64,000 bases of DNA from Poriferisodalis sp964484385. Lineage in GTDB: Bacteria; Actinomycetota; Acidimicrobiia; Acidimicrobiales; Poriferisodalaceae. The notes under the pieces are model-generated. The model was not told the DNA's origin and did not search any database. It saw nothing but the letters and a program-made list of their open reading frames with translations. How positions within the stretch are numbered: the stretch's first letter is position 1; each line of letters begins with the position of its first letter. Of the stretch, positions 34,749-43,170 are shown in pieces. The position numbers and the translations under genes are program-made. The DNA is taken from the NCBI GenBank assembly GCA_964484385.1, contig CAZAFV010000001.1:62001-126000 (forward strand), in the 5' to 3' direction.

Positions 34749-35528
34749 TCAGAAGATGCTGAAACCGCCGTCGATCTTGATGACGTCGCCGGTGTGCCAG
34801 CGGGCTGCATCGCTCATGAGGTACACCGCGATGGCGCCGAAGTCGTCTGGCACGCCCCACCGGCGCATGGGTATGCGCGGCATCACGTTGTCGACGAACT
34901 TGTCCCAGTTGAACAGCCGCTCAGTCATAGCGGTATCGATCCAGCCCGGGATGACGGCGTTGGCGTTGATCTTGTAGCGGGCCATCTCGACCGACAGCCC
35001 CATCATCATCGCCAGCATGGCGCCCTTGGTGGCTGCATAGGCCTGACCTCGGGCGGCGCCCTGGATGGCCGTGCCGCTGGAGGTGAGCACCAGGCTGCCG
35101 CCTTCGCCTTGGGCGATCATCTGCCGGGTGGCGGCGCGAAGCGTGAAGAACACGCCGTGAAGGTTCACGTCGATGACGCTGAACCAGTCCTCGTTGGAAT
35201 GCTCGTGGAAGCCCTTCTGGTTCTGGGTGCCGATGCCGGCGTTGGGGAAGCAGGCATCGATGCGCCCGTAGCGCTCCACGACAGCGGCCATCGACTCCTC
35301 GACCTGCTCCTCGTCGGAGACATCGCAGCGCAGCGCGCTCGCGGATGGGTTGATCTCTTGCAGCTCGGCCTCGGCTGCCGCGTTCTTGTCGGGGTTTGTG
35401 CCCCAGATGCTGACATCGGCGCCGGCAGCAGCGACGCCACGGGCGTAGCCGAGCCCGATGCCGCCGTTGCCGCCGGTGATGACTGCGACTTTGCCGGTGA
35501 GATCGAAGCCGTCGTATTGGTAGGCCAT
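34749..35528 (-). CDS. SDR family oxidoreductase
   Basis: A 259-residue classical SDR. ITGGNGGIGLGYARGVAAAG binds the cofactor, CFPNAGIGTQ is an NNAG-type motif with a PNAG variant, and VLTSSGTAIQGAARGQAYAA followed by TKGAM holds the Ser-Tyr-Lys set. WHTGDVIKIDGG is the usual C-terminal signature. It is followed downstream by a 262-bp gap and preceded, 16 bp away, by the limonene-epoxide-hydrolase-like gene, so these two are probably co-transcribed. A role in oxidising a terpene- or steroid-derived diol is an inference from that neighbour. Confidence 0.9.
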   Translation of the reverse strand: MAYQYDGFDLTGKVAVITGGNGGIGLGYARGVAAAGADVSIWGTNPDKNAAAEAELQEINPSASALRCDVSDEEQVEESMAAVVERYGRIDACFPNAGIGTQNQKGFHEHSNEDWFSVIDVNLHGVFFTLRAATRQMIAQGEGGSLVLTSSGTAIQGAARGQAYAATKGAMLAMMMGLSVEMARYKINANAVIPGWIDTAMTERLFNWDKFVDNVMPRIPMRRWGVPDDFGAIAVYLMSDAARWHTGDVIKIDGGFSIF

Positions 35529-35544
35529 GTCCTGACTGCTCCGC

Positions 35545-35943
35545 TCAGCCGCCCTTGATCTGGCGCATGAACATGCCGTTGTCGAAGTAGTCGCGCCAGA
35601 ACGTGATCAGGCCGTCGTTGACCTCGAAGATGCCCATCACCGGCAGTTCGATCTGCCGGCCGGAACCGGTATGGAAGCGGTCGACCCGCTCGTTCATCAC
35701 GGTGTTGCCGGTGGCCGTCTGGCGCACGATCTCGAACTCCACTGGTCCGTCGCCCTTCGTCAGGCCGCTCAGGAACTCCTTCATGGCGTCGGGGCCAGTC
35801 ATGTCGCCGACGGGCACATTGTCGTAATAGACGTCGTCGGAGACGTGGGCGGCCGCCCCGTCGAGGTCCTTCGCTTCGATGCAGGCAATGAACTTGCCGA
35901 CGACCTCAGTCGGTGAATCGGCGGAAGCAGTCGAATCAGTCAT
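35545..35943 (-). CDS. limonene-1,2-epoxide hydrolase-like protein
   Basis: A 132-residue NTF2-fold protein resembling limonene-1,2-epoxide hydrolases. NERVDRF provides an Arg-x-Asp pair (Arg86, Asp88) and FWRDYFD a second acid (Asp118), corresponding to the Asp-Arg-Asp set known for LEH. VVGKFIACIEAKDLDGAAAH is the family N-terminus. If active, it would hydrate an epoxide directly, without a covalent intermediate. It sits in a two-gene unit with an SDR and diverges from a pair of CoA-transferase genes. A catalytically different SnoaL-like role remains possible. Confidence 0.75.
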   Translation of the reverse strand: MTDSTASADSPTEVVGKFIACIEAKDLDGAAAHVSDDVYYDNVPVGDMTGPDAMKEFLSGLTKGDGPVEFEIVRQTATGNTVMNERVDRFHTGSGRQIELPVMGIFEVNDGLITFWRDYFDNGMFMRQIKGG

Positions 35944-36148
35944 GTCGGGGCAACCCTCCGGTTTGGCCTGGCGGCAGGCGGATCCCGCCGCCGGGATCTT
36001 GTCCTAGCACGCGCCGCCGGCCAGTGCCGCGGCTGCTGCCGTCACCGCTGCTGTGCCCATCCCGGACCCATTCAGTGGGCACAAGCGTCACAAGCAGCCG
36101 GGAGTAAGGTCACCGGGCTATGGAGCCGGAGCACATGAGGTGTCATCG

Positions 36149-37537
36149 ATGACAGCGAGCGCTGGACGCAGACCGCTCTCGGGCATACGGGTCTTCGAGA
36201 TCAGCATCGCGGTGGCAGCGCCATGCTGCGGCAAGGCCATGGCTCACCACGGCGCCGAGGTCTTCAAGGTGGAGGCCCACAGCTATCCCGACGTGGCCCG
36301 AGCGTTCGGCTCGGCGTGGGCACGCGATCCTGAGCTTGCGGACGTCTTCTGCGACACCGGTCCGTATGTTCCGGAGATGTCGGCCGGCAAGCGCTCGGTC
36401 GGCCTCGAGCTGAAGCAGCCCAAGGCGCTCGAGGCCGCGAAGCGCCTGCTGGCTACGTGCGATGTGTTCCTGACGAACTTTGCAGCGCCGGGCATCGCCG
36501 AACTGGGACTCGACTACGAATCGATCAAACAGGTGCGCCCCGACATCATCTATGCAGGGATGACTGGGTTCGGGGTGGATCCCGACAAGCCGTACTACCC
36601 CTTCCGAGCCTTCGGTCCGAACCAGGCGCCGCTCGTGGGATGGGATGCTCTCACCGGCTTCCCGCACGAGGAACCCGCCGGCATTCCCTCGATCGCTCCG
36701 CCCGATTACATGGGCGGGCTGCACACCATGCTGGCGATCGTCACCGCCCTGCACGAGCGGGATCGCACAGGGGAGGGCCGATTCATCGACATCAGCCAGC
36801 TCGAGACCACGGTGTCGTTCTTGGGGCCGTACCTGGTGGGCAAGGACCTCGGCGTGCCCGAGCCGTTTCGCAATGGCAACCGGGTGTCGTGGGCGGCACC
36901 TGCGGGGATCTACCCATGCGCGGGAAACGATCGCTGGATCGCTGTCGAAGTACCCGATGACGAGGCATGGCAGGCGCTGGCGGGCTTGGCCGAGTGGTCC
37001 GATGTCGCTGCACATGACGGCAGCGGCGACACTGCGTTGTCGACCTACCCGCACGACACGCTCGGCGATCGCATCGCACACCACGATGCGATCGACGCCG
37101 AACTGTCGGCCTGGACGAGCCGTCGCAGCCCCCAGCAAGCGGCTGCGGAGCTGCAGGCGCTGGGCATTGCGGCATACGAGGTGTTGGATCACACGGGTGT
37201 GCTGGCTGACCCCCAGGTGCACGACCGCCGCCCGTACTCGATTGCCCCGAGCCCACGACTGGGCCGCGACCTGTTCGTTCGCAACCCGGTGCGCCTGAGC
37301 GAAACGCCCCCATACGTCACCCGCGCCGGTCCCAACATGGGGGGCGACACCGTCGACGTCCTCACCGAGATCGGCTATGCGAACGACGACGTGGAGCAGA
37401 TGGTTGCGGACGGGACGGCGTTCGTCGATGCCCGACCTGAGGTCGTGCTGGAGCGGCCGTTCGACCGCTGGTACGAATCGGTCGGGATAGCGGAGTTCTA
37501 CGACGCCGAGGGCAACATCACCGGCGGCAACCAATGA
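36149..37537 (+). CDS. CaiB/BaiF CoA-transferase family protein (first of a coupled pair)
   Basis: A 462-residue class III CoA-transferase. SGIRVFEISIAVAAPCCGKA and HHGAEVFKVEAHSYPD form the CoA-binding N-terminus; SAGKRSVGLELKQPKALEAA and GMTGFGVDP follow in family order. At the position of the catalytic aspartate of formyl-CoA transferase (Asp169 in Frc, within the MQDA segment), this protein has Glu219 in DISQLETT. The ATG at 36149 follows GAGGTG; the frame is open further upstream without family sequence. The second CoA-transferase overlaps by 4 nt (ATGA), so the two may form a heteromer, as in BbsEF. The acyl substrate is unknown. Confidence 0.87.
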   Translation: MTASAGRRPLSGIRVFEISIAVAAPCCGKAMAHHGAEVFKVEAHSYPDVARAFGSAWARDPELADVFCDTGPYVPEMSAGKRSVGLELKQPKALEAAKRLLATCDVFLTNFAAPGIAELGLDYESIKQVRPDIIYAGMTGFGVDPDKPYYPFRAFGPNQAPLVGWDALTGFPHEEPAGIPSIAPPDYMGGLHTMLAIVTALHERDRTGEGRFIDISQLETTVSFLGPYLVGKDLGVPEPFRNGNRVSWAAPAGIYPCAGNDRWIAVEVPDDEAWQALAGLAEWSDVAAHDGSGDTALSTYPHDTLGDRIAHHDAIDAELSAWTSRRSPQQAAAELQALGIAAYEVLDHTGVLADPQVHDRRPYSIAPSPRLGRDLFVRNPVRLSETPPYVTRAGPNMGGDTVDVLTEIGYANDDVEQMVADGTAFVDARPEVVLERPFDRWYESVGIAEFYDAEGNITGGNQ

Positions 37538-38760
37538 GCGCCGCGCCACAAGGCCACGGCCCGTGGAGCGGCGTCCGGGTGCTCGACCTGACCGGGCTGT
37601 CGGGAGCGTATGGCACCCGCGTCTGGGCGGCGCTCGGCGCCGACGTGATATGCGTGGAGCCGCCCGAGGGCAATCCCATCCGCAACATGCCACCGCTGGC
37701 GCCGGGCCACGACGGCCCCGAGGCCAGCCTGTGGTGGGCGTACTACGCAGCGTCGAAGCGCAGCGTGGTGCTGGACCCGACCGACGCAGCGGATGCCGCG
37801 TCGCTGGTGAAGCTGATCGGCTCAGCCGACGTTGTGCTCGACGATGCGATGCCCGCCACCCAAGCGGCCTACCCGTGGCTGGCAGACGCCGGTGAAGGAG
37901 GGCTCGGTGTCGCCGGGATCGTCGAGAGGTTCCCGCACCTCACCTGGGTCTCGATCACGCCGTTCGGCATGACGGGGCCGCGACGTCATTGGCGCTCGTC
38001 GAACCTCGTCGCCTGGGCATCGTGCGGCTTGGCCTCCACCGTGGGCTTTCCGCATGGCCCCCCACTGGCCCCGGCAGGAGAGATCGGCGTGCTGATGCAC
38101 GGCGCCTCGCTGCATGCGGTGATCGGCTCGATGATGTCGGTGCGCGCCCGCAATCAGGCCGCCGTGGCTGACGAACCGGCACTCGGCCAGACCATCGATC
38201 TGTCGCTGCAAGAAGTCGGGTTGTGGCTGTCGCCTGAGACCGGTGTGCCGCTGTATCTCGACGACCAAGTGCCGCGGCCCCGGGCCGGCAACCGCCGTCC
38301 GGTCACCAGCCCGATGGGCATGTACCCGGCGTCGGACGGCTATGTCGCGATCATCGCCATCCAGCCGACTCACTGGAATGCGGTTGCGCAATGGGTGCAC
38401 GAGCTGACCGGCAACGAGGGCATCCTCGACGAGATCTTCATCGACATCGTGGTGCGCCGTGAGGCGCTGGAGGCCGTGGATGCGTGGGTCGAGGAGCTGA
38501 CCACTCGCTTCACCAAGCAGGAGCTGTTCGTGGAGGGCCAGCGGCGGCGCATCCCGATCACCCCGGTCAACACCGTCGGCGATCTGCGTCACGACCCGCA
38601 TCTCGAAGCGGTGGGCTGGTGGCGGCCCGAGGAGCACCCGGTGCTCGGCACCTACACCGTTCCCGGCTCGCCCTTCACCACCGACGGCGACTGGTGGGCC
38701 TGGCAGCGGGCACCGATGCTCGGCGAGCACACCGATGAGGTGCTCGGCGAGCTGACCTAG
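37534..38760 (+). CDS. CaiB/BaiF CoA-transferase family protein (second of a coupled pair)
   Basis: A 408-residue class III CoA-transferase whose ATG overlaps the previous stop by 4 nt. SGVRVLDLTGLSGAYGTRVW, GADVICVEPPEGNP and SKRSVVLDPTDAADAASLVK mark the N-terminal half. The position of the Frc nucleophile is occupied by Glu227 in IDLSLQEVGLWL. The C-terminus, with RRRIPITPVNTVGDLRHDPH, is typical. It converges with the MOSC gene after 18 bp. Close coupling with its paralogue argues for one two-subunit enzyme that activates or exchanges an organic acid CoA ester. Confidence 0.88.
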   Translation: MSAAPQGHGPWSGVRVLDLTGLSGAYGTRVWAALGADVICVEPPEGNPIRNMPPLAPGHDGPEASLWWAYYAASKRSVVLDPTDAADAASLVKLIGSADVVLDDAMPATQAAYPWLADAGEGGLGVAGIVERFPHLTWVSITPFGMTGPRRHWRSSNLVAWASCGLASTVGFPHGPPLAPAGEIGVLMHGASLHAVIGSMMSVRARNQAAVADEPALGQTIDLSLQEVGLWLSPETGVPLYLDDQVPRPRAGNRRPVTSPMGMYPASDGYVAIIAIQPTHWNAVAQWVHELTGNEGILDEIFIDIVVRREALEAVDAWVEELTTRFTKQELFVEGQRRRIPITPVNTVGDLRHDPHLEAVGWWRPEEHPVLGTYTVPGSPFTTDGDWWAWQRAPMLGEHTDEVLGELT

Positions 38761-38778
38761 TGGCAGGCCCTGGAGCCC

Positions 38779-39684
38779 TCAGCGGGGCGGGTCGAGCAGG
38801 GGCGGACCCGTGGCTGAGACGGTGACCGGGTCGCCTACCGAGACAACAACGCCTTCGGGATCGATGGTGCACGCGATGCCGAACATGGCGTTGCCTTCCA
38901 GCATCCCTCGCATGCCTGGCGAGAAGCCTTCCGCGACCCAGCACCAGCGGTGCTTGCGCAGCACCAGGGCGGGTTCGCGGTGGCGCTCGCCGGTGTCCTG
39001 ATCGATCTGGGGGACGGCGCAGCGGGGCCACACCACGCGAGCGCTGAGCTGGGCCGGGCCGATCGAGAACTCCGTCCAGGTGTCCTCGGACCAAGGTTCG
39101 TCGTTGGTCACGATGAGGTTCGCCCGGAAGCGCTCGATGCCGAACGGCTCTGAGGCCCGCGCCACCAGATCGTCGAGCGAGGCCGTATTGGCCACGAGCA
39201 CCGGCGCCGCGTCAGCGAAGCCCGTGAGGCGTCCCCGGAACAGCCGCATCGGCCGGGAGGACTCGGGGGTCAGCGCTGCGAGCCTGGCCGCGAATCCGAG
39301 CACCTCGCTGAAGAACTCAGCCGCCTCGTCTCCTGCATCTGCACACGCGACTTCATCGCCGATCAGTGCGAGAACCGCCGTGTCGTTGACATCGGGCCGC
39401 TTCACGTCGATCGTGCCCATGCCGGGTGCGCTGATGGTCAAGCCGCCGTCGATCGGCACCGGGGCGACGGTCGCGAGCGCCGCGTTTCGACGTTGGGTGA
39501 CCGACTCGCCGAGTTCCCCGGTGTCGTCGGGGCTCGTCACCACCTGCCATGCGCGGTCGCCCTCAAGCCCGGTTGCAGCGACCAGGGCCGAATCGAGCTC
39601 GACGCGGCGGCAGCCCTTGATGGGGTGAATGGTGATCCCGGTCAGCGTGCCGGCGGCCTCGCCGTCATGTCCTTCTGCGGTCAT
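38779..39684 (-). CDS. MOSC domain-containing protein
   Basis: A 301-residue molybdenum-cofactor sulfurase C-terminal-type protein. The N-terminal beta-barrel (GITIHPIKGCRRVELDSALV) is followed by the MOSC domain (RFRANLIVTNDEPWSEDTWT, GPAQLSARVVWPRCAVPQID), where the cysteine in PRCAVP is the conserved cofactor-coordinating residue. Family members such as YcbX and mARC reduce N-hydroxylated compounds with a molybdenum cofactor. A TAGGGT hexamer is 6 nt before the ATG, implying a leaderless transcript, and a dispersed repeat starts directly upstream of it. No ferredoxin domain is fused. Confidence 0.87.
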   Translation of the reverse strand: MTAEGHDGEAAGTLTGITIHPIKGCRRVELDSALVAATGLEGDRAWQVVTSPDDTGELGESVTQRRNAALATVAPVPIDGGLTISAPGMGTIDVKRPDVNDTAVLALIGDEVACADAGDEAAEFFSEVLGFAARLAALTPESSRPMRLFRGRLTGFADAAPVLVANTASLDDLVARASEPFGIERFRANLIVTNDEPWSEDTWTEFSIGPAQLSARVVWPRCAVPQIDQDTGERHREPALVLRKHRWCWVAEGFSPGMRGMLEGNAMFGIACTIDPEGVVVSVGDPVTVSATGPPLLDPPR

Positions 39685-39690
39685 TCCCAG

Positions 39691-39696
39691 ACCCTA
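39691..39696 (-). promoter_or_regulatory. -10-like hexamer TAGGGT for a leaderless start (MOSC gene)
   Basis: Minus-strand TAGGGT, then 6 nt (ctggga), then ATG at 39684. The dispersed repeat at 39698 would occupy the -35 side. Confidence 0.5.
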
Positions 39697-39697
39697 G

Positions 39698-39770
39698 AGG
39701 CGAAGCCGTGGCCCGAGCGGCCCGCGAGCGCAGCTAACAAGAGCGGGAAACAACTGGTTCGTCAGCGAGA
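39698..39770 (+). repeat. 73-bp dispersed repeat, copy B
   Basis: Plus-strand copy of the element at 34640-34712. It lies between the divergent MOSC and DddP-like genes, ending 93 nt before the DddP-like start and beginning one base beyond the MOSC -10-like box. Confidence 0.75.
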
Positions 39771-39863
39771 AGGTTGGCCAGTGCGCGTTGTCGTAGGCTC
39801 GCCGCGCATCAGTGTCTCGGCCTCACAGCGGGGCTGAGCAGACCTTGGGAGGGGCGAGCGGTC

Positions 39864-41186
39864 ATGGCACTGCAGGGGTTCGAACGCCGCCACAAACCCA
39901 AGATCGGCGTCGGTCGGGCCGAACCCCCGGGGTGGCTTCTGGACCACACCGACCTCAACATGCACGCGCTGGGCCCGGGTGCCGATCTGGAGTCCGAGTG
40001 GGTGGCTGCGGGGCAGCAGCTTCCGGACCGCTCGGCGCTGCGCCGGTACCGGCTGGAACGAGTCCGCGAGCAGTTGCGCGGCGCAGACTGCGATGCGGCA
40101 CTGCTGTATGACCCGCTGAACATCCGCTACGCCACCGACACCACGAACATGTCGCTGTGGACCATGCACAACGCCGTCAGGTATGCGTTCGTTGCGACAG
40201 AGGGCCCTGTGGTCGTGTTCGAGTTCTCCGATGGGGAGTTCTTGGATGCGCACTCAGAAGCAGTCGACGAGATCCGGCCCGGGACGTCCTACATCTATTT
40301 CAAGGCGGGACCGAGGTCAGAGGAGATCGCCGGGCGATGGGCGTCGGAGATAGCGGATCTGCTGGCTGAAGTGGCCCGAGGAACACGACGGCTGGCGGTG
40401 GACCAGCTGGATCTGACGGGGTCTCGCGCGCTGGAATCCCACGGCGTCGAACTGGTGAGCGCAGGTCCGATCATGGAATTGGCGCGTGCGGTGAAGGGCC
40501 CCGACGACCTCGCCGCCATGCGCTGCGCGATCCACGCATGCGAATCTGCCATCGACGAGATGCACGCCATATTCGAGCCGGGGGTGAGCGAGTTCGATCT
40601 GTGGGCGGAACTGTGGGCCGGCAGCCTGCGTCGTTACGGGGAGTGGATCGAGACGAGACTGCTGTCGTCGGGGCCGAGAACGAACCCGTGGTATCACGAG
40701 GCCAGCAGCCGTCGGGTCCAATCTGGGGAGCTCATGGGTTTCGATACCGACCTGGTGGGCGCGTATGGAATGTGCGTCGATATGTCGCGCACATGGCGCT
40801 GCGGAGGCGGCGCCCCAACGTCGGCACAGCACGACTGCTGGTCGCTCGCCGTCGAGCAGATCCATCGCAATACCGAACTGCACCAGCCCGGAGTCACGCT
40901 GCGCGAGATCACTGACAAGGCGTGGTATCCCGACCCCGACAGCTACCGCGGTTACACGGTCATCTCGCACGGGGTCGGGCTGTGCGACGAGTACCCGGCC
41001 ATCTACCACCGTCACAAGTGGGACGCCGGTGGGTACGACGGCGTGCTCGAGCCGGGAATGGTGATGTGCGTAGAAGCCTTCATCGGCGCGCGGTCGGGCG
41101 GCGAGGGCGTCAAGCTGGAAGAACAGGTGCTGATCACCGAGACCGGCAACGAGGTGCTGACGACCCTCCCGCTCGGGCTCGTCTAG
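39864..41186 (+). CDS. dddP: DddP-like M24-fold metalloenzyme, candidate DMSP lyase
   Basis: A 440-residue pita-bread (M24/creatinase) protein with an ATG behind GGGAGGGG. The active site is complete: Asp294 and Asp296 (GFDTDLVGAYG), Asp306 (CVDMSRTW), Tyr364 and His369 (RGYTVISHGVGL), Glu404 (CVEAFIG) and Glu419 (KLEEQ). From memory, DddP of Ruegeria lacuscaerulensis uses Asp295, Asp297, Asp307, Tyr366, His371, Glu406 and Glu421; spacings agree except for one residue between Asp306 and Tyr364. YDPLNIRYATDTTN and GEWIETRLLSSGPRTNPW are also DddP-like. DddP cleaves dimethylsulfoniopropionate to DMS and acrylate in the cytoplasm. Xaa-Pro peptidases and creatinases share the fold but lack the FDTD pair and the Tyr. 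Activity is inferred. Confidence 0.8.
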   Translation: MALQGFERRHKPKIGVGRAEPPGWLLDHTDLNMHALGPGADLESEWVAAGQQLPDRSALRRYRLERVREQLRGADCDAALLYDPLNIRYATDTTNMSLWTMHNAVRYAFVATEGPVVVFEFSDGEFLDAHSEAVDEIRPGTSYIYFKAGPRSEEIAGRWASEIADLLAEVARGTRRLAVDQLDLTGSRALESHGVELVSAGPIMELARAVKGPDDLAAMRCAIHACESAIDEMHAIFEPGVSEFDLWAELWAGSLRRYGEWIETRLLSSGPRTNPWYHEASSRRVQSGELMGFDTDLVGAYGMCVDMSRTWRCGGGAPTSAQHDCWSLAVEQIHRNTELHQPGVTLREITDKAWYPDPDSYRGYTVISHGVGLCDEYPAIYHRHKWDAGGYDGVLEPGMVMCVEAFIGARSGGEGVKLEEQVLITETGNEVLTTLPLGLV

Positions 41187-41223
41187 ACGGCTGGACCCGT
41201 CGAGCCACGCGCTCTGGGTGCTG

Positions 41224-43140
41224 TCAGGCCGGATCCGCCGGCAGGTCGTGCCCGTGTTGCTCGAAGCTGACGAGGATTTGGTTGGCTTCGACGGCGTCGC
41301 CGGCGCTGCAGCGGATCTCGGCGACCGTTCCGGCTCCGTGCGCCGTTAGCGAGTGGAGCATCTTCATGGCCTCCACCACCACGACCACGTCGCCGGCGGC
41401 CACGGCATCGCCGATGACGACGGGAACTTCGACGACCACGGCCGGGAACGGCGCTGCAACTGCATCGACCGAGCCGGTGTCGTCGGTCGCTGCGGGCGTC
41501 CACGCGTCGGACCGGTCGGGCACCTCGAAGGTGACGGTATGTCCGGCGATGTTGACCGCCACCGAATCGGCTCTGGCGCTGCTGGCCGTGGCGAGCGCCT
41601 TGACGCCGGCGCCATTCAACGCCCCAGCGGCCACTTCGCACAGATCGCCTGCGCTGTCACGCAGCAGGACTGCCGCCTCAGCACGGTGCTCGGTCAGGCG
41701 GAATGATCCCAGTGCCGACCACGGGCTAGCAGTGTGCGCGGCCCGCTGACGTCGCAGCCGGGCCATCCATGCCGCTGCTGCTGCGGGTGCAGCGTCACCG
41801 CTCGACGGCGGTTCGCCCACCTCCTGCGGGTCGAGCGCATCGATGACGTTGGTGGTCATCTCGCTGCTTCGCAGCGCGGGCATGTCGGTCAGCCAACGCA
41901 GGAATCCGGCATTGGTGGGAACCGGCCCCACGACGAGCCCGTCGAGCGCATCGCGCAGCGCATCCAGCGCCGATGCCCGGTCGGGCCGCGTGACGATCAG
42001 CTTGGCGATGAGAGGGTCGTAGTAGGGAGTGACCTCTGACTCTTCGGCGACCGACGCATCCCAACGCACGCCGGCGGGCACCGACAGGTGGCGCACCGGG
42101 CCCGCCCGCGGGCTGAAGCCGTCGTACGGATCCTCGGCGTTGATACGGGCCTCGATGCTGTGGTCGGTGAACGTCACATCAGACTGACCCAGGCCCAACG
42201 GCTCGCCGGTCGCCGCCCGCAGTTGCAGCTCCACCAGATCGAGTCCCGTGATCGCCTCGGTGACGGGATGCTCTACCTGCAGGCGGGTGTTCATCTCCAG
42301 GAAGAAGAACTCGCCGGAGGCGGCATCCACGATGAACTCAACCGTGCCCGCGTTGTCGTAACCGATGTGCCGAGCGAGAGCCACAGCGGCATCGTGCAGG
42401 CCGTCTCGGGTGGCGGCAGGCAGGTTCGGCGCCGGGGCTTCCTCGATCAGCTTCTGGTAGCGGCGCTGCGATGAGCAGTCGCGAGTGCCGAGATGGATAA
42501 CGCTGCCGTGCCGGTCGCCGACCACCTGCACCTCGACGTGGCGGGGACGGGAGATGTAGCGCTCGACGATGACGCGATCGTCGCCGAAGGAGCGCAGCGC
42601 CTCGGTGCGTGCCTCACTCAGCGCAGTGTCAAACTCGCCGGCCGAATGCACGATGCGTATGCCCTTGCCGCCGCCGCCGGCCGAAGCCTTGACCAGCACC
42701 GGGAATCCGATCTGATCCGCAGCAGCCGCCAGGTCGCCACCGCTGGCGCCGGGAATCGTCGGTACCCCGGCCGCTTCGGCCAGGTCACGTGCTTCGATCT
42801 TGGCTCCCATCTGAGCGATGGCTTCCGGATGCGGCCCGACCCAGACCAGGCCCGCCTCGGTCACCGCTCGGGCGAAGGCTGCATTCTCCGAGAGGAATCC
42901 ATAGCCGGGATGCACGGCATCTGAGCCGGTTTCGTGCGCAGCCGCCAAGATCGCACCGGTGTCGAGGTACGAGCGGTCGAGTGCCGCAGGACCGATGCAA
43001 CAGCTCTCATCTGCCTCTGCGACGAAGGGAGCCTTCCGGTCCGGCTCGGCCCATACGGCCACCGTGCGCCAACCCAGCCGACGGGCGGTGGCGAATACCC
43101 GGCTCGCGATCTCTCCGCGGTTGGCTACCAGCAGCTTCAC
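41224..43140 (-). CDS. acyl-CoA carboxylase, biotin carboxylase and biotin carrier (alpha) subunit
   Basis: A 638-residue alpha subunit with a GTG start behind GAGGA. The biotin carboxylase part (residues 1 to about 450) begins KLLVANRGEIASRVFATARR and contains the ATP loop KASAGGGGKGIRIVHSA and the EMNTRLQVEHPVTEAITGLD motif. The C-terminal 70 residues are a biotinyl domain with VVEAMKMLHSL, the lysine being the biotin site. It follows its beta subunit by 30 bp, and together they form a complete carboxylase. Resemblance of the beta subunit points to methylcrotonyl-CoA (leucine breakdown) or a geranyl-CoA-type substrate. The subunit could also serve the orphan beta subunit at 27003. Confidence 0.9.
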   Translation of the reverse strand: MKLLVANRGEIASRVFATARRLGWRTVAVWAEPDRKAPFVAEADESCCIGPAALDRSYLDTGAILAAAHETGSDAVHPGYGFLSENAAFARAVTEAGLVWVGPHPEAIAQMGAKIEARDLAEAAGVPTIPGASGGDLAAAADQIGFPVLVKASAGGGGKGIRIVHSAGEFDTALSEARTEALRSFGDDRVIVERYISRPRHVEVQVVGDRHGSVIHLGTRDCSSQRRYQKLIEEAPAPNLPAATRDGLHDAAVALARHIGYDNAGTVEFIVDAASGEFFFLEMNTRLQVEHPVTEAITGLDLVELQLRAATGEPLGLGQSDVTFTDHSIEARINAEDPYDGFSPRAGPVRHLSVPAGVRWDASVAEESEVTPYYDPLIAKLIVTRPDRASALDALRDALDGLVVGPVPTNAGFLRWLTDMPALRSSEMTTNVIDALDPQEVGEPPSSGDAAPAAAAAWMARLRRQRAAHTASPWSALGSFRLTEHRAEAAVLLRDSAGDLCEVAAGALNGAGVKALATASSARADSVAVNIAGHTVTFEVPDRSDAWTPAATDDTGSVDAVAAPFPAVVVEVPVVIGDAVAAGDVVVVVEAMKMLHSLTAHGAGTVAEIRCSAGDAVEANQILVSFEQHGHDLPADPA

Positions 43141-43170
43141 GTCATTGATCCTCGTGCCGATGCAGGTGGG

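Noticed and set aside
39864..41186. Plain Xaa-Pro aminopeptidase or creatinase
   Set aside because: The FDTD double aspartate, the Tyr five residues before the metal His and the conserved flanks fit DddP better, although the fold is shared.
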